The notes under the pieces are model-generated. The model was given only the letters and a program-made list of their open reading frames with translations. It was not told where the DNA came from and did no database searches. Below, one piece after another: positions 57,326 through 64,000 of a stretch of DNA of 64,000 nt (position 1 is the first letter of the stretch; every line of letters starts with the position of its first letter). A program made the position numbers and the translations under genes. The DNA is from Gammaproteobacteria bacterium (lineage in GTDB: Bacteria; Pseudomonadota; Gammaproteobacteria; Pseudomonadales; Pseudohongiellaceae): positions 186,001 through 250,000 of the forward strand of contig JAQWPL010000033.1 in the NCBI GenBank assembly GCA_029245395.1, in the 5' to 3' direction.

Positions 57326-58228
57326 ATGACTACCCGGCATTTTCTTACACTGAATGATCTGAGCGGCCAGGAATTTCGTGATCTCCTCCAGCGCGCTGTC
57401 GAATTGAAACAGATGCAGGCCAATCGTGTGCCTCATGAGTTATTAAAAAACCGGGTGCTGGCCATGGTGTTTGAAAAGTCATCAACGCGTACGCGGGTGT
57501 CTTTTGAAGCCGGCATGATTCAGATGGGCGGTTCTTCCATCTTCCTGTCTCCCCAGGACAGCCAATTGGGGCGCGGCGAGCCTGAAGAGGATACAGCGAA
57601 GGTGTTATCCAGAATGGTGGATGCCATTATGGTGCGTACTTTCGAGCATAAAATCATTGAACACATGGCTGAAAACTCCAGCGTTCCTGTCATCAATGCG
57701 CTGACTGACGACTACCACCCTTGCCAGTTACTGGCCGATATGCAGACCTTTTTTGAACATCAGGGCGATATTCAAGGCCACACTGTGAGTTGGATTGGGG
57801 ATGGGAATAATATGTGCAATTCCTATATCAATGCCGCTGCCCTGCTCGATTTCGAATTGGTTATAGCATGCCCGTCAGGCTATGAACCCATGTCTGCCCT
57901 GGTGGAAGCAAACAAGGGTCGGGTCAAAATTGTCCGTACTCCAGAAGAAGCTGTCGTTGGTTCATCACTGGTTGCTACCGATGTCTGGGCCTCCATGGGC
58001 CAGGAAGAAGAGCAGCAAAAACGCCAGACAGATTTTTCCGGTTTCATGGTGACATCTAAGCTAATGACCCAAGCCAAAACGGATGCCTTATTTATGCACT
58101 GTCTGCCAGCTCACCGCGGTGAAGAGGTCAGTGCCGAAATCATGGATGATCCGGATACTGTTGTCTGGGATGAAGCCGAAAACCGCCTTCATGCCCAGAA
58201 AGCTCTGCTCGAATTTCTGATGTGTTAA
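57326..58228 (+). CDS. argF: Ornithine carbamoyltransferase
   Basis: 300 residues. Carbamoyl-phosphate site [20 protein letters not shown] and the ornithine-site [11 protein letters not shown] are conserved. It makes citrulline, the substrate of ArgG. It lies 43 bp after argD on the same strand, probably one transcript. Confidence 0.96.
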   Translation: MTTRHFLTLNDLSGQEFRDLLQRAVELKQMQANRVPHELLKNRVLAMVFEKSSTRTRVSFEAGMIQMGGSSIFLSPQDSQLGRGEPEEDTAKVLSRMVDAIMVRTFEHKIIEHMAENSSVPVINALTDDYHPCQLLADMQTFFEHQGDIQGHTVSWIGDGNNMCNSYINAAALLDFELVIACPSGYEPMSALVEANKGRVKIVRTPEEAVVGSSLVATDVWASMGQEEEQQKRQTDFSGFMVTSKLMTQAKTDALFMHCLPAHRGEEVSAEIMDDPDTVVWDEAENRLHAQKALLEFLMC

Positions 58229-58351
58229 TGTGAATGGGCTCTTTATAGATCACTTGAGCAAGTGCTCCGCCTTATGTCCTACAATGGTTCTTTAATCAGG
58301 TTCGGGTTAAATTAGCACCCTTAAATTACTTTGAGCATTTTGTAGCCTTCC

Positions 58352-59080
58352 ATGACTTCTTTGCTGGAAATTCACAACATCAACTGCCGTTATGAAGACC
58401 AGGTCATCATCGACGACCTGAGCTTTTCAGTTGGCGAGCAGCAAATTGTTAGCCTTCTTGGCCCCAGTGGCTGCGGCAAAACCACTTCGTTACGTGCTAT
58501 AGCTGGGCTAGAGAGCATTTATGCTGGCCGGATAGAGCTGGCTGGAACTTGCCTCAGTGAACCTGGATCACAAATGCCACCGGAACAGCGCCAGGTGGGT
58601 ATGGTGTTCCAGGATTATGCCCTCTTCCCACATTTAACAGTGCAGCAGAATATTGCCTTTGGCCTGCATGGCATGAATAAGGAAGTAATCGAAGGGAGCG
58701 TGGATCAATTACTTGCCCTGGTGCAGTTGCAGGACCATGCAGAAAAATATCCTCACCAGTTATCCGGCGGACAACAACAGCGAGTTGCTTTGGCTAGAGC
58801 ACTAGCGCCGGAGCCCAGAATCCTGCTGCTAGATGAACCTTTTTCCAATCTGGACACTGAAATGCGCCGTAGCCTGAGTCATGAAGTGCGAGAAATTCTG
58901 AAAGCCAGGAAAATCAGCGCCATTTTAGTTACCCACGATCAGGAAGAAGCCTTTGCTGTCGGCGATGAAATCGGTGTCATGCTCGATGGCAGCCTTCAGC
59001 AATGGGGAAATGCCAGCGATCTCACTACCAACCCGGCCAACGCCTTTGTCGCCCGCTTTCTTGGCGTGGCGTCTTCCTAA
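58352..59080 (+). CDS. FbpC/PotA-like ABC transporter ATPase, orphan
   Basis: 242 residues with all ABC motifs: Walker A LGPSGCGKTT, Q-loop MVFQDYALFPH, signature LSGGQQQRVALARAL, Walker B ILLLDEPFSNLD and switch VTHDQEEAF. Closest to iron(III) or polyamine/thiamine importer ATPases (FbpC type), but shorter, ending before the usual C-terminal TOBE/regulatory domain. No permease or binding protein lies in the window, so its partner is elsewhere. Confidence 0.85.
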   Translation: MTSLLEIHNINCRYEDQVIIDDLSFSVGEQQIVSLLGPSGCGKTTSLRAIAGLESIYAGRIELAGTCLSEPGSQMPPEQRQVGMVFQDYALFPHLTVQQNIAFGLHGMNKEVIEGSVDQLLALVQLQDHAEKYPHQLSGGQQQRVALARALAPEPRILLLDEPFSNLDTEMRRSLSHEVREILKARKISAILVTHDQEEAFAVGDEIGVMLDGSLQQWGNASDLTTNPANAFVARFLGVASS

Positions 59081-59126
59081 AACCCTCGAAAACCCCTGAA
59101 TACCTCCCAAAAGCTGAATTTATAAA

Positions 59127-59142
59127 ACACTATATATAGTAT
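59127..59142 (+). promoter_or_regulatory. NrdR-like box
   Basis: ACACTATATATAGTAT matches the ribonucleotide reductase regulator consensus (ACACWATATATWGTGT) at all but one or two positions. Confidence 0.6.
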
Positions 59143-59159
59143 CCACAGGAAAATTAATC

Positions 59160-59168
59160 TGTGGATAA
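59160..59168 (-). promoter_or_regulatory. DnaA box
   Basis: TGTGGATAA, the reverse of the perfect DnaA box TTATCCACA. A one-mismatch copy (GTATCCACA) lies at 59139-59147. Confidence 0.65.
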
Positions 59169-59340
59169 ATCTCACTTTTAGCATGAAAAATGGCAATTCC
59201 GCCCTGGTTTCTGTTTTGCCTGTTGATTAGTCACTACCCTGCCTGTGTTTTTACCCATGTTCCTGCTGCGGAAACACTGTCACAACAAGCCTCTGATTTC
59301 CTTAAAAAAAATACCGATTAATACTCATCATACCCCCAAT

Positions 59341-59349
59341 TTATCCACA
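59341..59349 (+). promoter_or_regulatory. DnaA box
   Basis: A perfect TTATCCACA about 30 bp upstream of the -35 element. DnaA control of nrdAB is known in E. coli. Confidence 0.65.
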
Positions 59350-59370
59350 GCTATTACACAATGTATTGGC

Positions 59371-59400
59371 TTGCGCAAACCGAAAAATACCTGATATAGT
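59371..59400 (+). promoter_or_regulatory. nrdA: Promoter of nrdAB
   Basis: TTGCGC (59371-59376), an 18-bp spacer and TATAGT (59395-59400); a weaker NrdR-like half-match (GATATAGTG) overlaps the -10. Confidence 0.55.
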
Positions 59401-59419
59401 GCGTACACGCTTTTTTTCA

Positions 59420-59433
59420 CACAACATGTTGTG
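59420..59433. promoter_or_regulatory. 14-bp perfect palindrome in the nrd leader
   Basis: CACAACATGTTGTG begins 20 bp after the -10 element, a suitable place for an operator. The protein that might bind it is unknown. Confidence 0.55.
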
Positions 59434-60059
59434 CTTTTCAAATCCTTTGGGTAAACTAGCCCGGTCGTCTTTGAAGGCAAAAAGGAAGCTAAAAAACCAA
59501 TAACAACCTCTGGTTAGGCAGTGATCTTAAAGCAAATTTTTAATGTAAAAAAGCAAAAATTAAACCAGGCATAAAACCAGAGTGTGAATATTTCAAGGGA
59601 AAAAGCCAGGCCGCATCACCAGGGAAAATTTACCCGATTTACCCTAAATTGCGCCTAAATTCCCTAAGTTTGGGGGCCAATCAAGGCTTCCAGGCATTAA
59701 AAACGGGATTTCGCCCAACCACTACATCTTGTGTTTGGGAAATCCGGGCCAATCCGGCCCTTCATAGCGGCTATCCACGCCGTTTAATGCTGTTTCAAAG
59801 CTAAAGACATACATCTGCCCCAGGCATGTTTTGTCCTGAAAAACCGAATCGACAACACAACGCCTGCTAAATAAGTGAGTAAAGGGAATAAGAGATTTAA
59901 GAGAGTTAGTTATAGGTTATAGAGAATTAAGAGAATAAGAAGAGAACCAAAAAACAACAGGCAGAGAATAAAGACAACAAAACAATCCAGACATTACACA
60001 GACAACAACAAAACAATAGCAAGATAAAAACAAAAAAAGAACAGACAGCGGAGTCACCC

Positions 60060-62963
60060 ATGCACACAGAAGTAGAATTGGCCACCCCAGCCTCCCCGAC
60101 CACCTCACAAGCCAAGGCTGCCCAAGATAACTCTATTGCCGCTATGGCACCTGGCACATTGCGTGTCATCAAACGTAACGGTGCCGTGGTCGGATACGAT
60201 CACTCTAAAATCACTGTCGCTATTTCCAAAGCCTATATTGCCGAAGAAGGTGGCACTGCTGCCGCTTCCAGCCGTATCCATGAAACCGTGGAGAAAATGG
60301 CCGGCGAGATCTCTGAAACCTTCAAGCGCCGCATGCCTTCAGGCGGCAGTATCCATATCGAGGAAATCCAGGATCAGGTGGAATTGATGCTGATGCGCTC
60401 AGGCGAGCACAAGGTGGCACGTAGCTATGTCATTTATCGGGCCGAACGTGCTCGTGAGCGTGAAAAGGAACGCGCCCAGCAACCTGAAGCAGAAGTACAG
60501 ACTGATAAAACCAACCTCATGGTCACCATGGAAGACGGCACCAGCAAACCCCTGGACACAGCACGCCTGCGTACCGTTATTGCCGAAGCCTGCGAAGGTC
60601 TTGAAGATGTGAACGGGGATATTATCTACAGTGAGACACTGAAAAACATTTACGACGGCGTCAAAATCAAAGATGTCGGCATATCTTTGGTCATGACTGC
60701 CCGCACCATGGTGGAACAGGAGCCTAACTACAGCTTTGCCTCTGCCCGCCTTTTGCTGGACAGCCTGCGCAGTGAAGCGTTGACCTTCCTGGGTGTGGCA
60801 GAAAACGCCACGCAATCAGAAATGCATTACAAATATGCCACTGCCCTGCGTCCCTACATCGAACGTGGCGTGGAGCTGGAACTGCTTTCACCTCATCTTC
60901 TCGAATATGACCTTGATCTCCTGGGTGAATCCCTGAAGGCCGATCGAGACGACCAGTTCACCTATCTCGGTCTGCAAACTCTGTACGACCGTTACTTCAT
61001 TCAAAGTGAAGGCACTCGTTTTGAGCTGCCCCAGATTTTCTTCATGCGTGTCGCCATGGGTCTCGCCTCAAATGAAGATAATCGTGAAGCACGGGCCATT
61101 GAATTTTATAACCTGTTGTCCAGTTTTGATTACATGGTTTCTACCCCGCAGCTGTTCAACTCAGGCACTTTGCGCCCGCAGTTATCCTCCTGCTTCCTGA
61201 CTACCGTACCTGATGACCTGAGCGGTATTTATGGTGCCATTCACGACAACGCCATGCTGTCCAAATGGGCTGGCGGTTTGGGTAATGACTGGACACCAGT
61301 GCGTGCACTTGGCGCCTACATCAAAGGCACCAACGGCAAGTCGCAAGGTGTGGTGCCCTTCCTGAAAGTGGTTAATGACACTGCGGTGGCTGTGAACCAG
61401 GGTGGCAAACGCAAAGGCGCCGTGTGTTCCTATCTGGAAACCTGGCACCTGGATATTGAAGAATTTCTTGAACTTCGTAAAAACACGGGCGACGACCGTC
61501 GCCGCGCCCATGACATGAACACCGCTAACTGGGTTCCAGATCTGTTCATGAAACGGGTATTCGAAGCCAAGGAATGGACGCTTTTTTCGCCAAATGAGGT
61601 CCCTGACCTGCACGAACTTCATGGTAAGGCCTTCGAAGAACGCTATGAGCACTACGAAAATATGGCCAGGGAGGGCGCGCTCTATGTGCACAAAACGGTA
61701 CAGGCCAAGGACCTCTGGCGAAAAATGCTTTCAATGCTGTTTGAAACAGGACATCCCTGGATCACTTTCAAGGATACCTGCAACATCCGTTCGCCCCAGC
61801 AGCACGTGGGTACCGTTCATTCTTCCAACCTGTGTACAGAAATCACCCTGAACACCAACAAGGATGAAATTGCCGTATGCAACCTGGGCTCCGTCAACAT
61901 GGTCAACCATGTAAAAGAAGACGGGCTGGATACGGACAAATTACGTCGTACCGTTCACACGGCTGTGCGTATGTTGGATAACGTTATCGACATTAATTAC
62001 TACTCTGTGCCCCAGGCGAAGAATTCAAACTTCAAGCACCGCCCTGTTGGCCTTGGCATGATGGGCTTTCAGGATTCTCTTTATATCCAGAAGATCCCCT
62101 ACAGTTCCGATGCTGCCATACAGTTTGCGGACAACTCCATGGAATCCCTCAGCTATTACGCTATCGAAGCTTCCACCATTCTGGCAGAAGAACGCGGTAC
62201 CTATGAAAGCTATGAAGGCTCCCTGTGGAGTCAGGGTATCCTGCCTATAGACTCCTTAAAAAAACTGGAAGAGGAGCGCGGCGAGCAATATATCCAGGTA
62301 GATTTCTCCAGTACCTTCGACTGGGATGGCATGCGTGAGCGGGTTAAGGAAACCGGCATGCGTAATTCCAATGTCATGGCTATAGCACCAACAGCCACCA
62401 TTGCCAATATCACCGGCGTGTCCCAATCCATTGAGCCCACTTACCAGAACTTGTATGTGAAATCGAACTTGTCAGGTGAATTTACTGTGGTCAACCCTTA
62501 TCTGATCAGAGATCTGAAAGCGGAAAACCTGTGGGACAACGTCATGATCAATGACTTGAAATACTACGATGGCAGCGTGCAGAAAATTGATCGCATACCT
62601 GAGCACCTGAAAACTATGTATGCCACCGCTTTTGAAATCAGCCCGCAATGGTTGGTGGAAGCAGCAAGCCGCCGGCAGAAATGGATCGATCAGGCTCAGT
62701 CTCTGAACCTGTACATCAGTGAAGCCAATGGTAAGAAACTGGATGTGACTTACAAGATGGCATGGCTGCGCGGACTCAAAACCACGTATTACTTGCGAGC
62801 CATGGCGGCTACCGGCACCGAAAAATCCACCGTCAGTTCTGGCAACCTGAATGCCGTGTCTTCAAACATTAATGAAGCTATTTCGGCAGCGAAATCAGCA
62901 GGACCGGCCGATGTACCACAAGCTTGTTCACTGGATGACCCGGAATGCGAGGCGTGTCAGTAG
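60060..62963 (+). CDS. nrdA: Ribonucleoside-diphosphate reductase alpha subunit, class Ia
   Basis: 967 residues. It reduces NDPs to dNDPs. The N-terminus carries a first ATP-cone (about 33-125, TLRVIKRNGAVVGYD) and a second, more degenerate cone-like segment (about 150-240), as in Pseudomonas NrdA, so dATP feedback is expected. Catalytic core: NSGTLRPQLSSCFLT with the active Cys, NLCTEITLNT, and late MAIAPTATIANITGVSQSIEP. The C-terminal thiol-relay tail ends CEACQ (Cys 963 and 966). Followed 119 bp later by nrdB. Confidence 0.97.
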   Translation: MHTEVELATPASPTTSQAKAAQDNSIAAMAPGTLRVIKRNGAVVGYDHSKITVAISKAYIAEEGGTAAASSRIHETVEKMAGEISETFKRRMPSGGSIHIEEIQDQVELMLMRSGEHKVARSYVIYRAERAREREKERAQQPEAEVQTDKTNLMVTMEDGTSKPLDTARLRTVIAEACEGLEDVNGDIIYSETLKNIYDGVKIKDVGISLVMTARTMVEQEPNYSFASARLLLDSLRSEALTFLGVAENATQSEMHYKYATALRPYIERGVELELLSPHLLEYDLDLLGESLKADRDDQFTYLGLQTLYDRYFIQSEGTRFELPQIFFMRVAMGLASNEDNREARAIEFYNLLSSFDYMVSTPQLFNSGTLRPQLSSCFLTTVPDDLSGIYGAIHDNAMLSKWAGGLGNDWTPVRALGAYIKGTNGKSQGVVPFLKVVNDTAVAVNQGGKRKGAVCSYLETWHLDIEEFLELRKNTGDDRRRAHDMNTANWVPDLFMKRVFEAKEWTLFSPNEVPDLHELHGKAFEERYEHYENMAREGALYVHKTVQAKDLWRKMLSMLFETGHPWITFKDTCNIRSPQQHVGTVHSSNLCTEITLNTNKDEIAVCNLGSVNMVNHVKEDGLDTDKLRRTVHTAVRMLDNVIDINYYSVPQAKNSNFKHRPVGLGMMGFQDSLYIQKIPYSSDAAIQFADNSMESLSYYAIEASTILAEERGTYESYEGSLWSQGILPIDSLKKLEEERGEQYIQVDFSSTFDWDGMRERVKETGMRNSNVMAIAPTATIANITGVSQSIEPTYQNLYVKSNLSGEFTVVNPYLIRDLKAENLWDNVMINDLKYYDGSVQKIDRIPEHLKTMYATAFEISPQWLVEAASRRQKWIDQAQSLNLYISEANGKKLDVTYKMAWLRGLKTTYYLRAMAATGTEKSTVSSGNLNAVSSNINEAISAAKSAGPADVPQACSLDDPECEACQ

Positions 62964-63009
62964 TAGGCATCGCGGGTAACACGCAGAACAAACAAATTTT
63001 AATAACGAT

Positions 63010-63057
63010 AGTAAAAAAATAGTTAAAAAAATAGTTAAAAAAATAGCTAAAAGCGAT
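63010..63057. repeat. A-rich 12-bp tandem repeat between nrdA and nrdB
   Basis: AGTTAAAAAAAT twice in perfect tandem (63021-63044), with an 11-bp unit before and a degenerate unit after. It lies in the transcribed spacer just before the nrdB ribosome site. Confidence 0.8.
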
Positions 63058-63082
63058 ACAAGAAAACAAGAGGGTCAATAAT

Positions 63083-64000
63083 ATGCTGTCATGGGATGAA
63101 CTCAACAACGAAGAACACACCCCGCCATTAGCGCCGGTACTACCTGCGGCTAATGAACAGAGTCTGGACACTCAGGAAGCTGAAAAAACTGAGCCTGAAA
63201 TGGCCGCAGCGCAAGAACCTGTACCCACTCTCGATGAGGCTATCACTGCAAAAGAAGCGCCTATCGACGGCACGCTCGCGGCGGCTACCCATATTGAAGC
63301 AGAGCATCCCACACCCGGCGAAGTACCACCTAAAGTGTCAGGAACAGTGTCAGGAACAGTGTCAAGAACAAAGGCCCTGGAACCTAATAGTGATGAACTG
63401 ACCGCTGTCGAGCTGGCCCAGAGGGCCGTGGCTGAAATGGATTACACCGACGGCCAGGAAGAACTCGCTGGCACCGCTGAACGGGTCACGGTCGATCAGA
63501 AACGTATGATCAATTGCCGTGCCGACCTGAATCAACTCGTACCTTTCAAGTATGACTGGGCCTGGCAGAAATACCTGGACGGCTGCGCCAATCACTGGAT
63601 GCCCCAGGAAGTAAACATGAATGCGGATATTGCATTGTGGAAGAAACCTGACGGTCTGACCGATGATGAACGCACCATCGTCAAACGCAATTTGGGTTTT
63701 TTCTCAACGGCCGATTCTCTTGTCGCCAACAACCTTGTACTGGCCATCTATCGACTTATCACCAATCCAGAATGTCGTCAGTACATCTTGCGCCAGGCCT
63801 TTGAAGAAGCAATACATACTCATGCCTACCAGTACTGCATTGAGTCACTGGGCATGGATGAAGGCGAAATCTTCAACATGTACCACGAAGTTCCATCGGT
63901 AGCGAAAAAGGCCTCCTGGGGACTTAAATACACCAAAGAGATCACCGACCCAACTTTTGATACAGGCACTCCTGACACTGACAAAATGTTGCTGAAAAAC
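63083..64000 (+). CDS. nrdB: Ribonucleoside-diphosphate reductase beta subunit (partial, runs off the window)
   Basis: 306 codons are visible from ATG 63083 (ribosome site AGAGGG). After an acidic, Pro/Thr-rich N-terminal extension of about 140 residues the conserved protein starts at [20 protein letters not shown]. Di-iron ligands can be seen in [11 protein letters not shown] (Asp) and [13 protein letters not shown] (Glu, His); the tyrosyl radical region follows. The extension contains a perfect VSGT repeat encoded by 12-bp DNA units. Partner of NrdA. Confidence 0.95.
   Translation, partial: MLSWDELNNEEHTPPLAPVLPAANEQSLDTQEAEKTEPEMAAAQEPVPTLDEAITAKEAPIDGTLAAATHIEAEHPTPGEVPPKVSGTVSGTVSRTKALEPNSDELTAVELAQRAVAEMDYTDGQEELAGTAERVTVDQKRMINCRADLNQLVPFKYDWAWQKYLDGCANHWMPQEVNMNADIALWKKPDGLTDDERTIVKRNLGFFSTADSLVANNLVLAIYRLITNPECRQYILRQAFEEAIHTHAYQYCIESLGMDEGEIFNMYHEVPSVAKKASWGLKYTKEITDPTFDTGTPDTDKMLLKN
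63335..63370 (+). repeat. nrdB: 12-bp tandem repeat in the nrdB N-terminal extension
   Basis: GTGTCAGGAACA twice, then GTGTCAAGAACA: three units in frame that code for [12 protein letters not shown]. Confidence 0.9.

Larger units (their letters stand above)
59081..60059 (+). other. 979-bp regulatory region and leader upstream of nrdA
   Basis: It contains an NrdR-like box, two perfect DnaA boxes, a sigma70 promoter, a 14-bp palindrome and a transcribed leader of about 650 nt. The last 175 bp (about 59880-60055) is strongly biased to A and G (A-rich with few T), so it should be weakly structured. No protein gene is supported; the minus-strand frames here follow from the base bias. Confidence 0.7.

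Noticed and set aside
59127-59350. Cluster of DnaA boxes as a replication origin
   Set aside because: Only two perfect and one near-perfect boxes, no dnaA/dnaN/gidA context and no array of AT-rich 13-mers; placement before nrdA fits DnaA control of transcription.
59440-59880. Cobalamin riboswitch upstream of ribonucleotide reductase
   Set aside because: The B12-box core was not found, and the downstream enzyme is class Ia, which does not use cobalamin.
60145-60162. Sigma54-like TGGCAC...TTGC
   Set aside because: Wrong spacing between the elements and inside the nrdA coding region.
59917-60172. Open frames on the minus strand in the nrdA leader
   Set aside because: They follow from the A/G-rich composition, are low-complexity and overlap the start of nrdA.

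Overview
The window is a chromosomal segment of a Gammaproteobacterium, probably a marine heterotroph. The evidence is class Ia NrdAB of the Pseudomonas type, an rsx/rnf operon followed by nth, a Bfd/Bfr pair with a Fur site, CGFS glutaredoxin, several TonB receptors, MacAB-TolC, and many exported proteins of poorly known families of the kind seen in OM182/Pseudohongiella-like bacteria. That lineage is inferred from gene content only. No rRNA, tRNA, CRISPR array, prophage, integrase or insertion sequence was recognised, and no classical transcription factor.
Layout: 0.06-5.7 kb holds a minus-strand run of TlpA-like thioredoxin, exported beta-barrel protein, frameshifted DUF3179 and DUF5916 outer-membrane protein, with a small DUF3301 gene between them. 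5.9-10.8 kb is a MacA-MacB-TolC exporter operon. 11.2-17.8 kb carries a broken zinc-ribbon membrane gene, trpD, folD, a DsbD/ScsB-like reductase, an alpha/beta hydrolase and a monohaem exported protein. 18.0-24.8 kb has fhs, an HTH-methyltransferase-like gene, metG, a phosphopantetheinyl transferase and gloA. 24.9-34.2 kb is an rsx (rnf) operon in two halves (rsxAB and rsxDGE-nth) separated by a 4.7 kb island of exported proteins. The body of rsxC is missing and only its ferredoxin tail survives, fused in frame to RsxB.
34.4-41.3 kb: argG, pyrC, rnt, a universal stress gene with an in-frame TGA at codon 5 behind an Fnr-type site, an Aas-like acyl ligase, bfd and bfr. 41.5-50.8 kb is an accessory region rich in damaged genes (PepSY, a TonB receptor cut in half, DUF3667, DUF2182, DUF1326) around an intact PnuC/YkoF-like pair that suggests vitamin (thiamine or nicotinamide riboside) uptake. 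50.9-59.1 kb: a Fur-controlled FecA-like receptor, grxD, an orphan HyuB, argD-argF and an orphan FbpC-like ATPase. 59.1-64.0 kb: a long regulated leader with DnaA and NrdR-like boxes, then nrdA and the start of nrdB, which runs off the window.
Two themes stand out. First, eight lesions lie in small accessory genes while all long housekeeping genes are open, which looks like genuine gene decay more than random sequencing error, although four lesions sit in homopolymers. Second, several unexplained elements recur: a two-stem structured intergenic repeat in two copies, a family of exported proteins with a Trp-Asp-Gly-Asp motif that is adjacent to DUF6152 in one place and fused to it in another, and three unrelated 12-bp tandem repeats.
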